DNA from: an uncultured Endomicrobiia bacterium
GTDB taxonomy: Bacteria > Elusimicrobiota > Endomicrobiia > Endomicrobiales > Endomicrobiaceae
DNA length: 64,000 bases
Direction: 5' to 3'
Assembly: GCA_938040055.1 (NCBI GenBank)
Contig: CALHWY010000030.1
Coordinates: forward strand, 1 to 64,000
Shown here: positions 26,919 through 36,019 of the stretch, piece by piece
Layout of the letters: each line of letters starts with the position of its first letter
How positions within the stretch are numbered: position 1 is the first letter of the stretch
Program-made: the position numbers and the translations under genes
The notes under the pieces: model-generated
Told to the model about the DNA's origin: nothing
Database searches by the model: none
The model's input: the letters and a program-made list of their open reading frames with translations, nothing else

Positions 26919-28346
26919 GTGAAAAAAGAAATAGTGGTAAACAGAACGCTTGAAGAGACGAAAGTAGCTGTGCTTGAAGACGGAAAACTTTCGGATTTGT
27001 TTATTGAAAGGCGCGAATCCGAAAAGATACTGAACAATATTTATAAAGGCAAAGTGCAAAATATCGTTCCGGCGCTTAATTCCGCTTTTGTGGATATAGG
27101 CTTTGGGAAAAGCGCTTATCTGGGAATAGACGATATAGTCGCCCAGAAGAATGAAAAAAACATAGGCAATATGATTAAGCCCGGGCAGGATATAATGGTG
27201 CAGATCTACAAAGAGCCCATAAGCACAAAAGGCCCGAAAGTCACCATGGAAATTTCTCTGCCGGGAAGGCTTTTGGTGTATATGCCTTTCAGCAATAATA
27301 TAGGGATATCTAAGAATATCGGCGCAAAGCAGGAATATGACAGGCTTAAAAGAATAGTGGCCGATCTTAAAGCCGGCATCCCCGGCGGAATAATAGTGCG
27401 CACCGAGGCCGAAGACGCCACGGAAGAAGAAATAAAAAGAGAGATCAAATATCTTACCCGCTTGTGGGCTTCCATAGTGCGCCGGTTCGAAGACGCAAAA
27501 CCGATGAGCCTGATACACAAGGATCTGGGAGTGGTTTTCCAGACGGTAAGAGACTATTTTACCGAAGACGTTATGCTTATGCATATAGATTCTTCAAAAG
27601 AGCTCAAGGACGTCACCGAATTCGTCAAAGTCATCTCTCCGGAACTTTTGGACAGAATAGCGCTTTATGACGGGAGACAGGCGATTTTCAAGGCTTATGC
27701 CATAGAGCAGGAAATAAAGAGGCTGCGCTCGAACAAGGCCAGGCTTAAATCGGGCGGATATCTTATAATACAGGAAGCGGAATCTCTCTGCGCAATAGAC
27801 GTTAACAGCGGCAAATTTACCGCTAAAAAATCACAGGAAGACACCGCTGTTTTGACCAATCTTGAAGCGGCGGAAGAGATAGCCAGGCAGTTAAGACTCA
27901 GAAACATAGGCGGCATAATAGTAATAGATTTCATAGACATGAAAAAAGCTTCCAACAGGCAGAAAGTTCTTGAAGCGCTGCGTTCGGCCGCCAAGGGCGA
28001 TAAAGCGAAAATAAAAATCTGGCCCATTACAAGGCTTGGGCTTATAGAAATGACAAGGGAGCGCAAAAGGGAATCGCTTTTTTCTCTGCTGGGCGATATG
28101 TGCCCGACATGCCACGGCCTCGGGCTGGTGCTTTCAAAAGAGTCCATTTTCATAAACGTATGCGATGATATGGAGCAGATGAAAGTCGATATGCATCACG
28201 GCAAAGCAAAGATTAAAATTCATCCGGACGTAGCGGAATATTTTCAGGAAAGAAAAGGCAGGCTCAAAGAACTTTTTAAAATGGATTTTGACATTAAAGC
28301 CAGCGCGTCCGTGGACAGGGAAGATTATCAGATAATATTCGAATGA
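26919..28346 (+). CDS. rng: Ribonuclease G (RNase E/G family)
   Basis: Endoribonuclease for rRNA maturation and mRNA decay, 475 residues with a GTG start. The S1 domain spans about 35-125 (NIYKGKVQNIVPALNSAFVDIG). The DNase I-like catalytic part has AIDVNSGKF near 293 and GGIIVIDFIDM near 333, giving the two metal-binding aspartates, and the Zn-link is CPTCHGLG near 395. The C-terminal scaffold of RNase E is absent, so this is the G-type length. Position after the TIGR03960/DUF2344 gene matches a widely conserved order. Confidence 0.95.
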   Translation: MKKEIVVNRTLEETKVAVLEDGKLSDLFIERRESEKILNNIYKGKVQNIVPALNSAFVDIGFGKSAYLGIDDIVAQKNEKNIGNMIKPGQDIMVQIYKEPISTKGPKVTMEISLPGRLLVYMPFSNNIGISKNIGAKQEYDRLKRIVADLKAGIPGGIIVRTEAEDATEEEIKREIKYLTRLWASIVRRFEDAKPMSLIHKDLGVVFQTVRDYFTEDVMLMHIDSSKELKDVTEFVKVISPELLDRIALYDGRQAIFKAYAIEQEIKRLRSNKARLKSGGYLIIQEAESLCAIDVNSGKFTAKKSQEDTAVLTNLEAAEEIARQLRLRNIGGIIVIDFIDMKKASNRQKVLEALRSAAKGDKAKIKIWPITRLGLIEMTRERKRESLFSLLGDMCPTCHGLGLVLSKESIFINVCDDMEQMKVDMHHGKAKIKIHPDVAEYFQERKGRLKELFKMDFDIKASASVDREDYQIIFE

Positions 28347-28730
28347 ATCCCTCCTGACGAAGAGCTTTTATGACGGGCTTGTTTATGCTTTTTGCACGGC
28401 GGCGCCTTTTTGTTTGTATTTACGGATATATTTCCGCCGGCCGCCCAAAAAGCATATGCGCGCATGCCGGCGGAAACATTTCGGGATAAAAGAGAATATG
28501 GCGGAATTTCCGTACAAAAAACGGCGGAATCCGTAAACAATGCGGTATTTATAATCCTGTTTTTCGCATTGGACGGCTTGCCGAAAAAAGAGCAAGCGGG
28601 CGATAAAACCGAAATAAAACCGTCTTGGCCTCAAATATTATGATGACGAATAAAAAACAGATGCGGCGCGGGATATTGTTATTGCAAATTCAATATATTA
28701 TGGATTATAATAGTGCAACAGGGAAAATCC
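28347..28730. other. 384-base gap with GH81 promoter at its end
   Basis: No gene is supported on either strand. The promoter for the GH81 gene occupies 28682-28711. The rest has scattered GC-rich inverted repeats without T-runs. Confidence 0.4.
28682..28711 (+). promoter_or_regulatory. Sigma70-like promoter of the GH81 gene
   Basis: TTGCAA (28682-28687), 18-base spacer, perfect TATAAT (28706-28711). The predicted transcript start near 28718 lies downstream of the GTG at 28713 and upstream of the GTG at 28731, which supports 28731 as the true start. Confidence 0.65.
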
Positions 28731-31700
28731 GTGAAAACTTTTTTTAAACCGCTTGCTTTATTTTTATTGTTCATATTTTTTCTGGCGCATGCTTCGCATG
28801 CCGGGCCGCGGCCGGGCTATTCCGCGTATTCATCCGCGGGCAGAAGCACAATGTTAAGATCTTTCCCGGGAAATTTCACAAAACCCAATCCCGGCGGAGC
28901 TTCGGTTTTGCGCAATTATCCGTCGGTTATGCCGGCGGCAAGACTGGCGCCCTCTTTTGTTTCCTCAACGCCTTATCCCACGAATAAATGGCATACCTCT
29001 CTTTTAACCGACACGACAGGAAGCAATGCCACAACCCAAAGCAGATTCGGCAACAGAATAGCGGCGTCTCCGATGATTGCCGTTTATTCCACTAGATATC
29101 CTTACGTATGGGACGAGGGTGACGGAAGCGGATGGTCCGACGGCGGGGGATTCGGCTATTCTTTGGGCGGGCAAAGCATTAAATTCTCGGGCGGGAATAA
29201 TGTTTATGTCAGCAATGCCCTTGCCATCGCCGTGCAAGGGGCTAAAGCCAACAATACTACCGACAGAGACGTTATAAAGGCTTCGAATATTCTGGTTAAA
29301 AATTATTCGGACTGGTCCGTCACCGCCGTTTTAAAAGATACGGCGGATCCCGCAAAAACAATGACCACTACTTTCGGAAAAGGATTTGTTTTCACTTATA
29401 ATACTTTCAGCCCGGGAGTAAATCCCAGAATAAGAACAAGGTATGTGCGCAATGAAGGTGATGTTCTTTACTACTATGACAATAACGGCGTAATGACCAA
29501 TGCAGGAAGCAATGTTACCGTAACGACCGACCATATTATGATGAGGGTCAGAATAAATAAAACCGATACTAATCCGAATTATGCGATAGGGACAGTGGTC
29601 AATGAATACCAGTATTTCGGAATATACGCTCCTGCGGGCACAATGTTTACCATAAGCCCTTATAACTGGGACGCTTGGCAGCACATGCAGTTTTTGAATA
29701 TAACTTTTCCCGCCTCCGCGACGTCCGAATCGGACAGATATCTGTCCGTAGCTCTTTTAAAGTCTCCGTCGGCTTCTCCCGACGACGCCGGCGCTTTCAG
29801 TCTTTTCAGGGACTATTACTCTTATGCTTATAATTTTATTACGGATACGCAGGTAAGCTGGAACTATGACCGGAGCCGGTCCGCGCTTACTACGCATTAT
29901 AATTTTACGCTTGAGACGAAAAGAACAGGCGGATCTTTCGCCGTAAACCAGACTTTGTTCGCTTTATATCCGCACCAATGGAAAAATTTAACGGGATCTC
30001 CGTTAAAAAACAATACTTATAATTCAATCAGAGGGCTGTTAAAAGTCAGCGCGGGCAACTCTTTTTCAACCAGGCATGAGTTCAACGGAATAATTCCTTT
30101 CTTGACTTATGAGCTTGACCGGGGAACGGCTTCCGACAGACTTCAGACATATATAGATTACGATAAGACATTCGAACCTTCCCAGGCGCGCATAGACGGA
30201 GGCTGGAAAGGCAATTCCAATACTTATTATCACGGAAAAGCCGTAGCCAGAGCGGCGAATCTTATTCCCGTTTTCCATCAGCACGGGGATATTCCCGCAA
30301 GAGACGCGATGATAAACAGGCTGAAAGCGGAGCTGGCCGCATGGTATTCCGGCTCCTCTCTGAAAAATTTCGGGTATGACTCGGCCTGGGGCGGTATTAT
30401 AGGCTCAAATCCCGGAGCCCCTTCGGTCAATGATTTCGGAGCGAGCCAGTTTAACGATCATCATTTTCATTACAGTTATTTTATTTACGCTTCGGCTATT
30501 CTGGCAATTTACGATCCTTCTTTCGCTTCGGATTCGCAGTATAAAGGCATGGTGGATCTCCTTGTGAAAGAAATTTATAATCCGTCAAGAAACGACCCCA
30601 GTTTCCCTTTCTTAAGAAATTTCGACGTATACGAAGGGCATTCCTATGCCAACGGAAGAGGCGGCGGCGATTTTTATTTCGGCAATGACGAAGAATCCAC
30701 TTCGGAAGCCATGAACTCCTGGGCGGCCGTATATTTATGGGGAATTGTCACGGGAAACGGCAGTTTGGTGGATCTTGCCGTATACGGTTACACCACCCAG
30801 TATGAAGCGACCAAAAATTATTACTATAATATCGACGGGGATATATGGTCGAGGAGCTATTTTAATCATGCTAGCGTAGGAATGCTTTTTGACAGCGCGT
30901 ACAGATGGTCTTTGTGGTGGGATCCCAAAATTACCCAGACGGTAATGGGCATTCAGGTTTTGCCGCTGACTCCTTCTTTGCTCTATATGGGTTATGACAC
31001 GGATTATGCCAGAATGTTTTATAATGAAATGTGGACGGGCAGGGATCAGACCAAGAACAATCTCTGGAGAGACATATGGTTAAGGTATGAATCTCTTTTC
31101 GACGCGCCGCGGGCCCTTGCGGACTGGGACAGCGCTAATCTGCCGGTAAATTTTCCCGATACTTTCAACACGGGCATAGGAGATGACGGAAGCAGTTTGA
31201 GCTTCTCCTATCATTTCATACATTTTTTCAATGCGATGGGCACGGTTGACACAAGTTATTATGCCGGCGACCCTTCTTTTCTTGTAACGAATAAAAACGG
31301 CGAAAGAACTTTTTTCGCCTATAATCCCGACAAAAACAATTATAAGACGGTCAATTTTTATAAAAGAGCGTCCGCTTCTGCGCCCGCCGTGCCAAACGGA
31401 GGCAGCATGACCATCCCTCCGGGCATGATGGCGCAGACAAAGGATTTTACGCAGTTTAAATATTCTGGCACCGATACCTCTTATTCGGCGAATGAAAGCA
31501 CTAATACGAACCGGGATGTTTACAGCATATATTCCGACAATTTTATCGGAGCCGTAGTCGGCGGAAACGCTTATCAGGACAATCTTGCCCTGGACGCCTG
31601 GGAAGCGACCGTGACTTTTAATCCGGAAGAGTCTTTTTTAAACTCTTTTGAAGGGAAGAACTATCTGTCGGTAACAAGAAATAACGGGGACTGGGGCGGG

Positions 31701-32633
31701 TGGGGATTCAGATTCGCCGACGGCGCGGTAAATATGGCTTCATATTATAACGGAAGAATAGAGGTCAGCATTAAACTCGGCTCGCCTTCATCCGTAGCAG
31801 GGGATTTTGAGATAGGTTTTGAATCGATAGCCGGACAGATGTGGTTTAAACTGTCGGATCTGGGTTTTGACCAAACGCTTACTTCTTGGCAGACCGTTTC
31901 AATTCCGTTAAACGGCGCTTCAAATTCCATGATAAGCCAGACAAGCCTGAGTTATGTGACGCTTCCGTTTATAATGAGGCATAATGCCGGCAACGCGCAA
32001 AACCAGTGGGGCGTTCCTGTATATATCGATTCGGTTTTATGGAAAAAAGCCGATCCTTCGGCCTATTTTACCGCCGAACTTAAAAAACGCGGGCAGAATC
32101 TGCCCGACTCTTCGATAACCTGGCTTACTTCGGACTACAGACAGGAAAACGCCGTGGCTCAGCAGTACATACAGATCGGACTTAATTATGTCGACGGAAA
32201 TTCCTGGGGACTTCAAATGTATACCGACAATAAATCTTCCGTGACGGTCGCCGCGCATGTCTTTACCGGAAATATTTCGACGGACACGGCTTCCGGACTT
32301 GTAAACTCGAGAAATACGTCTTTGCCTATGCTTCCTATGAGGTGGAGACCGGCGCCTTCCACGATAGAGGAAACCGAGATATTTCTTCCGCAGTGGCAGG
32401 ATCCGTGGAAATTTTTCAGGGACGTGTCCGCTTTTGACGACAGCACGGGGCTTCACAGCGGCTGCGATGAAATAAAGTTTATGGACAGAAGAGGATTCAG
32501 ATACAATGCCGCGGATTACGGTTCGCTTCCCGATGATAAGAAGATAAGGCTTTATTTTATCGCCGATTTTACCAATGCCAGACGGAACAGTCTGTACGGA
32601 GCCAATTTAGTAATAGAGTATTTTAACGAATAA
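28731..32633 (+). CDS. Secreted GH81 endo-beta-1,3-glucanase with C-terminal modules
   Basis: 1300 residues from the GTG at 28731 (AGGGA ribosome binding site). The signal peptide ends near ASHAGPRPG. The GH81 catalytic region starts with TPYPTNKWHTSLL and continues through NDHHFHYSYFIYAS (about 574) and RNFDVYEGHSYANG (about 634) to NDEESTSEAMNSWAA (about 652), which hold the family's acidic catalytic residues. GH81 enzymes cut laminarin, curdlan and callose. Residues about 940-1110 form a beta-sandwich-like module rich in Trp/Gly (NGDWGGWGFRFADG) that resembles a carbohydrate-binding domain, and the last ~190 residues are an unrecognised domain. It points to growth on fungal, algal or plant beta-1,3-glucan, or to storage glucan turnover. 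Confidence 0.9.
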   Translation: MKTFFKPLALFLLFIFFLAHASHAGPRPGYSAYSSAGRSTMLRSFPGNFTKPNPGGASVLRNYPSVMPAARLAPSFVSSTPYPTNKWHTSLLTDTTGSNATTQSRFGNRIAASPMIAVYSTRYPYVWDEGDGSGWSDGGGFGYSLGGQSIKFSGGNNVYVSNALAIAVQGAKANNTTDRDVIKASNILVKNYSDWSVTAVLKDTADPAKTMTTTFGKGFVFTYNTFSPGVNPRIRTRYVRNEGDVLYYYDNNGVMTNAGSNVTVTTDHIMMRVRINKTDTNPNYAIGTVVNEYQYFGIYAPAGTMFTISPYNWDAWQHMQFLNITFPASATSESDRYLSVALLKSPSASPDDAGAFSLFRDYYSYAYNFITDTQVSWNYDRSRSALTTHYNFTLETKRTGGSFAVNQTLFALYPHQWKNLTGSPLKNNTYNSIRGLLKVSAGNSFSTRHEFNGIIPFLTYELDRGTASDRLQTYIDYDKTFEPSQARIDGGWKGNSNTYYHGKAVARAANLIPVFHQHGDIPARDAMINRLKAELAAWYSGSSLKNFGYDSAWGGIIGSNPGAPSVNDFGASQFNDHHFHYSYFIYASAILAIYDPSFASDSQYKGMVDLLVKEIYNPSRNDPSFPFLRNFDVYEGHSYANGRGGGDFYFGNDEESTSEAMNSWAAVYLWGIVTGNGSLVDLAVYGYTTQYEATKNYYYNIDGDIWSRSYFNHASVGMLFDSAYRWSLWWDPKITQTVMGIQVLPLTPSLLYMGYDTDYARMFYNEMWTGRDQTKNNLWRDIWLRYESLFDAPRALADWDSANLPVNFPDTFNTGIGDDGSSLSFSYHFIHFFNAMGTVDTSYYAGDPSFLVTNKNGERTFFAYNPDKNNYKTVNFYKRASASAPAVPNGGSMTIPPGMMAQTKDFTQFKYSGTDTSYSANESTNTNRDVYSIYSDNFIGAVVGGNAYQDNLALDAWEATVTFNPEESFLNSFEGKNYLSVTRNNGDWGGWGFRFADGAVNMASYYNGRIEVSIKLGSPSSVAGDFEIGFESIAGQMWFKLSDLGFDQTLTSWQTVSIPLNGASNSMISQTSLSYVTLPFIMRHNAGNAQNQWGVPVYIDSVLWKKADPSAYFTAELKKRGQNLPDSSITWLTSDYRQENAVAQQYIQIGLNYVDGNSWGLQMYTDNKSSVTVAAHVFTGNISTDTASGLVNSRNTSLPMLPMRWRPAPSTIEETEIFLPQWQDPWKFFRDVSAFDDSTGLHSGCDEIKFMDRRGFRYNAADYGSLPDDKKIRLYFIADFTNARRNSLYGANLVIEYFNE

Positions 32634-32670
32634 ACTCCGGCGGTTCTGCTCAAGCACAGAGGTTTTTGAA

Positions 32671-33807
32671 ATGGAAAAATTTATCGTGTCTGCCGATAAA
32701 AAAATCGTTTTTATCATGGGCGCCGGGGCAAGCAAAGACGACGGCATCGCGGTGCAGAATGAAATTCTTGACAAAATAGTTAAAGGAAAATTTTCTTTTC
32801 CGCCCGAGAAATCGGATTCCGTGACTTTTAAAGAGTATACCAGAATTTCCTCCAATATAAACCGGCTTATCAATACGGTTTTCGCCAAAGACGCGCAAAA
32901 AAAACTGAGCCTTGAAAGTCTTTTCAATATACTTGAAACGGCTCTTGACAAAAGAGAAAATATCGGAAGTCTCGATCTCAAAAAAATCCGTCTTTACTAT
33001 GTTGACCTTATAAGAGGGATAATGTATGCCACAAGAATAGATTCGAAGCTGGAAGAACATAAAGTTAAGAATTTTCTTGACGGCAGAAAACAGCCTAAAA
33101 GTCCTTATACGGAAATGGGCATAAAACTGTATAAGCATTATAAGCACGATAAAATAAACTTTTCTTTCGTCAATTTTAATTATGATATCTGCCTTGACAG
33201 GGTGCTGCTGTCTATGCATGAAGAAGATGAGAAGAAGTCTTTTGACCTTGACTACGGCATTGAACTGGGAAACTTCGCTCTTGATCCCGGAAAGAAACTG
33301 TGGTTTGGAAAACCGAGAAGCAGGAAAATGTATCTTCTGCGTCCGCACGGTTCGGTCAACTGGCTGTTCTGCCGTTCCTGCGGCAATGTGTTTTCAAAGC
33401 TTACAAGGCAAAATAAAGTGGCGGACATAATACAAAGCACCAAATGCTATAATTGCAGGCTCTCGAATCTCGAACCCTATATAATTTATCCCAGTTATAA
33501 CAGAATATATGAAAATAAGCATCTTGTTCAGACATGGCTGCGTCTTGAAAAGCTTTTGATGGAAGCGCGTCAATGGTGTTTTATAGGATATTCTCTTCCC
33601 GAAGCCGACAGATATTTTACTTATGTGCTTACAAGGGCTTATAATTACAGAAGATGCATGGGGCGGGATACCGAAGTGTCTGTCGTCAATATAAACAAAA
33701 CTCCCGGCAGAGACGTATTCGCCAAGTTTGCGACGTATTTTAATAAAGTTTTGAAATACGAGTGCAGCTTTAAAGAGTTTACCTGCAAATACTTCTCGGC
33801 GGTTTAA
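32671..33807 (+). CDS. SIR2-like domain protein
   Basis: 378 residues with the sirtuin-type NAD-binding fold: FIMGAGASKDDGI at residues about 11-23, FVNFNYDICLDRV near 170, the catalytic-type histidine in RPHGSVNW (H226), and four zinc-type cysteines C234, C237, C259 and C262. The C-terminal FIGYSLPEADRYFTYVLTRA matches SIR2_2-like proteins. Such proteins are either deacylases or NAD-consuming effectors of phage defence. It lies 37 bases after GH81 and 12 bases before a small membrane protein, with no known defence partner (Argonaute, HerA, TIR) nearby. The function therefore stays open. Confidence 0.8.
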   Translation: MEKFIVSADKKIVFIMGAGASKDDGIAVQNEILDKIVKGKFSFPPEKSDSVTFKEYTRISSNINRLINTVFAKDAQKKLSLESLFNILETALDKRENIGSLDLKKIRLYYVDLIRGIMYATRIDSKLEEHKVKNFLDGRKQPKSPYTEMGIKLYKHYKHDKINFSFVNFNYDICLDRVLLSMHEEDEKKSFDLDYGIELGNFALDPGKKLWFGKPRSRKMYLLRPHGSVNWLFCRSCGNVFSKLTRQNKVADIIQSTKCYNCRLSNLEPYIIYPSYNRIYENKHLVQTWLRLEKLLMEARQWCFIGYSLPEADRYFTYVLTRAYNYRRCMGRDTEVSVVNINKTPGRDVFAKFATYFNKVLKYECSFKEFTCKYFSAV

Positions 33808-33819
33808 AAGGAGAAAACG

Positions 33820-34122
33820 GTGTTAAGAGCTTTATTAAGAAATGTTTTGAAAATATCCGCCATATCGCTGATGGGATATGCCGCTTTTATTATAATAAAA
33901 TGGTATGTATACTGGCTCCAATACTATTTTATAGTAAACCTGAAAATCGCGCTTCTTGCGGGGCTTGCCACGTTTTTTATGGCTCCTATCGCCGCGATTG
34001 CGGATCTTTTCTGGCATTCGCTGCCCGATGCGACCGTTGAGACGTGTAAGTTTTTCCTGATTTATTTTACAGCCGGAAGGATACTTTTTGTTCTCGGGGA
34101 AAAATTTGACGACATCAGGTAA
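33820..34122 (+). CDS. Small membrane protein of unknown function
   Basis: 100 residues from a GTG with AAAGGAG before it. About three hydrophobic segments (ISLMGYAAFIIIKWYVYWL, IALLAGLATFFMAPIAAIAD, FFLIYFTAGRILFVLG) make it an inner-membrane protein. Not recognised. It is co-directional with and 12 bases after the SIR2-like gene, and a strong terminator follows at 34160, so the two (possibly with GH81) form the end of a transcript. Confidence 0.65.
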   Translation: MLRALLRNVLKISAISLMGYAAFIIIKWYVYWLQYYFIVNLKIALLAGLATFFMAPIAAIADLFWHSLPDATVETCKFFLIYFTAGRILFVLGEKFDDIR

Positions 34123-34697
34123 AAGAAAGATAAAATATAATGCAAAAATATAAAAAAGGCGGGCTTTGCGCCCGTTTTTTTCGCAGTTAAACAAAAATTG
34201 TTTTATTTCCTCCCCGTTTGCCGGTTCATGCCTTGAGAAAAGCCCGCGCGGTTTTATTTATGAAGACGTAAAAATAAATTTGCCGTAAATATTAGCCTGT
34301 CCGAAAAAGGGCGAAAGGCGCAAAGCGCATATTGTAATTTTTAAGCATTGCCCGCATATATCTGGGAGGAATTGCCTCTCTGCCGTTTTAGAGATATATT
34401 CGATTACGGCATTATAAAAGCGCGGTTTTCTTCCGCCGGATCCGGTCTGCCGCTTTTAAAAACCCGTGTTAAAACCCGGACATCTTTTAAAAATATTTAA
34501 GAATGTCCGCCGGATGTTATCCGTTTATAATGCGCCCTTGCCCGGACAATATAGGGAACCTGTCTTCTTTTGAAAGATAAGCAATAAAACCTTTCCCGCC
34601 GAGTCCGGCTTTGCGCCGTAAACGCAGAAGGCAGTCGTGAACGGGCGGGAAGATATTTTTCTAAAGGATTACGACTTCTTGCGGGGAAACTATTTTT
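34123..34697. other. 575-base gap between convergent genes
   Basis: Contains the terminator at 34160-34181 and otherwise nothing I can support. Genes converge here (membrane protein from the left, aminotransferase from the right). No clear terminator for the aminotransferase was found. Confidence 0.4.
34160..34181 (+). terminator. Intrinsic terminator
   Basis: CGGGC (34160-34164) pairs with GCCCG (34170-34174) over a five-base loop, directly followed by seven Ts. It ends the transcript of the small membrane protein. Confidence 0.8.
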
Positions 34698-35885
34698 TCA
34701 GCCTTTTATGGCTTCTTGAAGTCTGTTCATGCCTTCCTCTATCATCTCGACGGACGTAGCGTAAGAAAGCCTCATATAGCCTTCGGCTCCGAAACATAAG
34801 CCCGGAACAACGGCGATTTTTGCTTTTTCAAGGAGATAGTCCGCAAATTCCATATCATTGTTTATGCGTTTGCCTGCAAAAGTTTTCCCCATAAGCTTTG
34901 ACACATTGGGAAAAACGTAAAAAGCGCCGTCCGGCTTTAAACATGAAATTCCTTCCATATTATTGAGCCTTTCAATTATATAATTTCTTCTTTTTTCAAA
35001 TTCCGCTCTCATCATTTCAACTGCGTCCTGTTTGCCGTTCAATGCTTCGACGGCGGCTTTAAGTGAAATAGACGCCGGATTTGAAGTCGACTGGCTCTGT
35101 ATTTTTGCCATAGCCGAAATAATGTCTTTATTGCCGGCGGCGTAGCCGATTCTCCAGCCCGTCATTGAAAAAGCTTTTGAAACTCCGTTAACTACTATGG
35201 TCAAAGCCTTTGCTTCGGGGGATACTGAAGCTATGGAGAGAAATTTTGCTCCGCAAAACACGAGTTTTTCATAAATTTCGTCTGAAATTATAAGAATATT
35301 ATGTTTTAAGCATACTGCGGCGATAGCTTTAAGTTCGTCAAAGCCGTACATTGAGCCGGTCGGATTCGAAGGGGAATTGAGAATCACGGCTTTTGTCTTG
35401 GAAGTTATCGCTTTTTCAAGCGCGCCGGGAGTCATTTTAAAGCCGTTTTTGTCATCGGTATTTACTATAACGGGTTTGCCGCCGGCAAGAATGACCATAT
35501 CCGTATAAGAAACCCAGTAAGGCGCGGCGATTATCACTTCATCCCCGTCGTCAATAATAGTCTGGAAAATATTATATAAAGAGTGTTTGGCCCCGCAGGA
35601 AACTATTATTTCCGCCGGTTCATAATCCAGCCCGTTGTCTCTTTTAAATTTGTCAATCACGGCTTTTTTAATTTCTGGGCTTCCTGAAACGGGGCAGTAT
35701 TTCGTATATCCGGACTTAATTGCGGAAACGGCGGCTTCTTTAATATTGTCAGGGGTGTCAAAATCAGGCTCTCCCGTGCCGAAACTTATTATGTCTATTC
35801 CCTGCTGCCGCAAGGCTTTGGCTTTAGCGTCAATAGCCAATGTGGGCGAAGGTTTGATTGCCCGGACTCTTTTGGAAAGATACAT
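34698..35885 (-). CDS. aspC: Class I aminotransferase (aspartate/aromatic type)
   Basis: PLP-dependent fold-type I aminotransferase of 395 residues, probably an aspartate:2-oxoglutarate transaminase of the Igamma group. Visible motifs: ISFGTGEPDFDTPDNIKEAA, AAPYWVSYTDMV, LNSPSNPTGSMY, IISDEIYEKLVF and the PLP lysine in NGVSKAFSMTGWRIGYAAG, with the C-terminal substrate Arg in MRLSYATS. The ATG at 35885 is preceded by AGGGGAGCGG; frames upstream to 36029 lie in the leader and promoter. It is the only leftward gene between rng and obgE, interrupting that conserved order. Confidence 0.92.
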   Translation of the reverse strand: MYLSKRVRAIKPSPTLAIDAKAKALRQQGIDIISFGTGEPDFDTPDNIKEAAVSAIKSGYTKYCPVSGSPEIKKAVIDKFKRDNGLDYEPAEIIVSCGAKHSLYNIFQTIIDDGDEVIIAAPYWVSYTDMVILAGGKPVIVNTDDKNGFKMTPGALEKAITSKTKAVILNSPSNPTGSMYGFDELKAIAAVCLKHNILIISDEIYEKLVFCGAKFLSIASVSPEAKALTIVVNGVSKAFSMTGWRIGYAAGNKDIISAMAKIQSQSTSNPASISLKAAVEALNGKQDAVEMMRAEFEKRRNYIIERLNNMEGISCLKPDGAFYVFPNVSKLMGKTFAGKRINNDMEFADYLLEKAKIAVVPGLCFGAEGYMRLSYATSVEMIEEGMNRLQEAIKG

Positions 35886-35905
35886 TTTCCGCTCCCCTAA
35901 TAAAA

Positions 35906-35933
35906 GACGCCCCTTTTTTAACGACCGGGCGTC
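35906..35933 (-). promoter_or_regulatory. Attenuator-like hairpin in the aminotransferase leader
   Basis: Read on the minus strand, GACGCCC (35933-35927) pairs with GGGCGTC (35912-35906) and is followed by TTTTATT, then the Shine-Dalgarno and ATG. A terminator-like stem this close to the start codon, downstream of a good promoter, suggests transcription attenuation or translational masking. Confidence 0.5.
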
Positions 35934-35971
35934 CGCTTGGTTAATAATGTCTGACAGCGCGTATTTGACAT
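35918..35971 (-). other. Possible leader peptide frame of 17 codons
   Basis: On the minus strand an ATG at 35971 opens MSNTRCQTLLTKRTPGR and stops at 35918-35920 in the loop of the leader hairpin. Four of 17 residues are Thr. No Shine-Dalgarno is visible, so translation is doubtful. Reported only because of its placement relative to the hairpin. Confidence 0.3.
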
Positions 35972-35993
35972 TTTTTTTTAATTTTTGTAAATT
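35965..35993 (+). promoter_or_regulatory. Putative promoter of rplU-rpmA-obgE
   Basis: Perfect TTGACA (35965-35970), 17-base spacer, TAAATT (35988-35993). It faces and overlaps the leftward aminotransferase promoter. Confidence 0.55.
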
Positions 35994-36019
35994 ATACAGA
36001 TTACAAAGGAGTATGTCAA
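35991..36019 (-). promoter_or_regulatory. Consensus sigma70 promoter of the aminotransferase
   Basis: On the minus strand TTGACA (36019-36014), exactly 17 bases, TATAAT (35996-35991): full consensus at both hexamers. The -35 ends one base before the rplU start codon and the -10 overlaps the rplU -10 region. Confidence 0.75.

Noticed and set aside
26877..27584. Minus-strand 235-codon frame opposite rng
   Set aside because: Antisense shadow of the S1 and catalytic parts of RNase G.
32671..34122. Toxin-antitoxin pair
   Set aside because: Neither protein resembles a known toxin or antitoxin, and sizes do not fit.
28347..35900. Mobile island carrying GH81, SIR2-like and neighbours
   Set aside because: No integrase, transposase, tRNA or flanking repeats seen, and codon style looks like the rest of the window; kept only as a broken-synteny observation.
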